Assembly (NCBI GenBank): GCA_039621445.1
Contig: CP154954.1
Span: forward strand, 39,331,816-39,395,815
Direction of reading: 5' to 3'
Length of the DNA: 64,000 bases
Origin: Euglena gracilis
Lineage: Eukaryota > Euglenida > Euglenophyceae > Euglenales
Position numbers and translations under genes: made by a program. Under the pieces are notes generated by a model, which saw nothing but the letters and a program-made list of their open reading frames with translations, was not told the DNA's origin and ran no database searches. This document shows positions 63,121 to 64,000 of this stretch, one piece after another. How positions within the stretch are numbered: position 1 is the stretch's first letter; every line of letters begins with the position of its first letter.

Positions 63121-64000
63121 CAACAGCATCCCGCAGCACTTACATGCTCTGACCACGGAACTGCAAACACAGCAGAAACGGTGGACAGAACAGTTGGTGA
63201 CCCTGGACAGAAAACACAGCACAGTGACAAAAACGACTGAGTACCTGACCGGAAAACTGGAAAGGGAAAACACCCAGCAAATCACAAACCCCAGCCCTAG
63301 CCTGGCTGAAATACCCAACCTTTTTGAAAATTTAAGCATTTCTTCTCGCCCAGCCTGCACAGGGGCCTTCGGGCCGGAGACAGGGGCCGGCCCCCTGGCC
63401 AGTGGGCCTCCCGCGAGGACCCAGGCTGGACAGCCAGGGGAAGCCACGACAGCCCAACGAACGGAACAGCCCACCCAGGGGACAGACAGGGCCGCGGGCC
63501 AACGGGGATCAGGGACCGCACAACCCCAGAACCTGCCGCCAGCCCCGAGGGGCCAGCCCACTGGGCAGGGACCCCACAACCCCTGGCCCAGCCACCGCCA
63601 GCCCTGAGGGGCCAGACCGTAGGAAGCCAAAGGACGGGGACCCCAGAACCCCAGGCCTGTCAAACCAGGGCGGGGACCCCACAACCTCTCACAGGTACGT
63701 TCAGCCAGAGCAGCCAGCACTGGGGGGCTGAAACACCACACCCAAAAATGGAAGGAGTAGCTGCAACACTGGGGACCGTTAACTCGGCTTCCATGGTGGG
63801 GCAGCTCATCCAGCAAAGAAAAAAAGACTGCCTTGACACCTTTAATTGCCCAACTGACTCGACAAACGGAACAACGACCGACTGCAGTGCCGACCAGCCC
63901 AGCACTCCCGACGAACACGACAAGCCCTGCACCACAGCCAACCCAGCCGACGCAGCAGACTCAACAGCCAGTGACGACACAACAAAACCCACAGTTCCGG
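63121..64000 (+). other. Continuation of element D, Pro/Gly/Gln-rich
   Basis: Open pieces LVTLDRKHSTVTKTTEYLTG (63194 onward) and then a Pro/Gly/Gln/Thr-rich stretch to 63607 continue the Gag-like region in changed frames. A last open piece from 63750 (MEGVAATLGTVNSASMVGQL) reaches the window edge. Confidence 0.45.

Larger units (their letters stand above)
61276..64000 (+). mobile_element. Element D: start of another LTR retrotransposon
   Basis: A primer-binding site is followed by a Gag-like coiled-coil ORF that runs off the window. No pol is seen, so the superfamily is unknown. It has no similarity to the Gag of elements B and C beyond coiled-coil composition. Confidence 0.6.

Overview
The window is eukaryotic, intergenic-type DNA made almost entirely of transposable elements and tandem repeats. 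The evidence is Ty3/Gypsy LTR retrotransposons with chromodomains, non-LTR retrotransposon pieces, MITE-like elements with target duplications, long (GT)n tracts and no operon-like gene arrangement. The primer-binding sites match the 3' end of a eukaryotic initiator tRNA-Met. I see no convincing host gene, rRNA, tRNA gene or CRISPR array. A large, repeat-rich protist or algal genome would fit, but the sequence does not fix the taxon. Nearly all coding regions carry frameshifts or stops, so most are pseudogenes.

Layout. 1-8058 (minus strand): element A, a 5'-truncated Ty3/Gypsy chromovirus (RT, RNase H, integrase, chromodomain). It is followed by a broken extra 3' polyprotein into which a second copy of the integrase/chromodomain segment is spliced. 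8067-18700: non-coding repeats. These include two copies of a ~1.6 kb repeat that starts at a (GT)n tract, a 418-bp MITE whose empty site is preserved in the second copy, two 32-bp tandem arrays, and further duplicated blocks. 18705-19495 and 36205-38560: two blocks of a degenerate 29-bp tandem array.

19496-36204 (minus strand): element B, the most complete element, more than 16.7 kb. In transcription order it has a 5' LTR remnant, three tandem primer-binding sites, a very long coiled-coil Gag, a nucleocapsid with two zinc knuckles around an Arg/Ser-rich domain, aspartic protease, a domain resembling the Dam-like methyltransferase of DIRS elements, RT, RNase H, integrase and chromodomain. Then comes a separate cistron of about 1,840 codons (26241-20715) of unknown function, and the 3' LTR. 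40120-48899 (plus strand): element C, a close relative in inverted orientation. It has lost its 5' end, and it has lost the whole extra cistron through a deletion between two poly-C runs. A second LTR copy follows, to 49593.

49.9-54.8 kb (plus strand): a dead non-LTR retrotransposon split by about 2.9 kb of nested repeats. 55-57.6 kb: duplicated blocks, and on the minus strand a second, different gene fragment with the same methyltransferase-like domain. 57.9-59.7 kb: two more fragments of the same non-LTR family. 60.3-64.0 kb (plus strand): the start of element D, with LTR end, primer-binding site and a coiled-coil Gag-like ORF that runs off the window.

The most notable system is the A/B/C retroelement family. 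It combines a post-pol polyprotein of unknown function in the position usually held by env, a methyltransferase-like domain between protease and RT, and an Arg/Ser-rich nucleocapsid.
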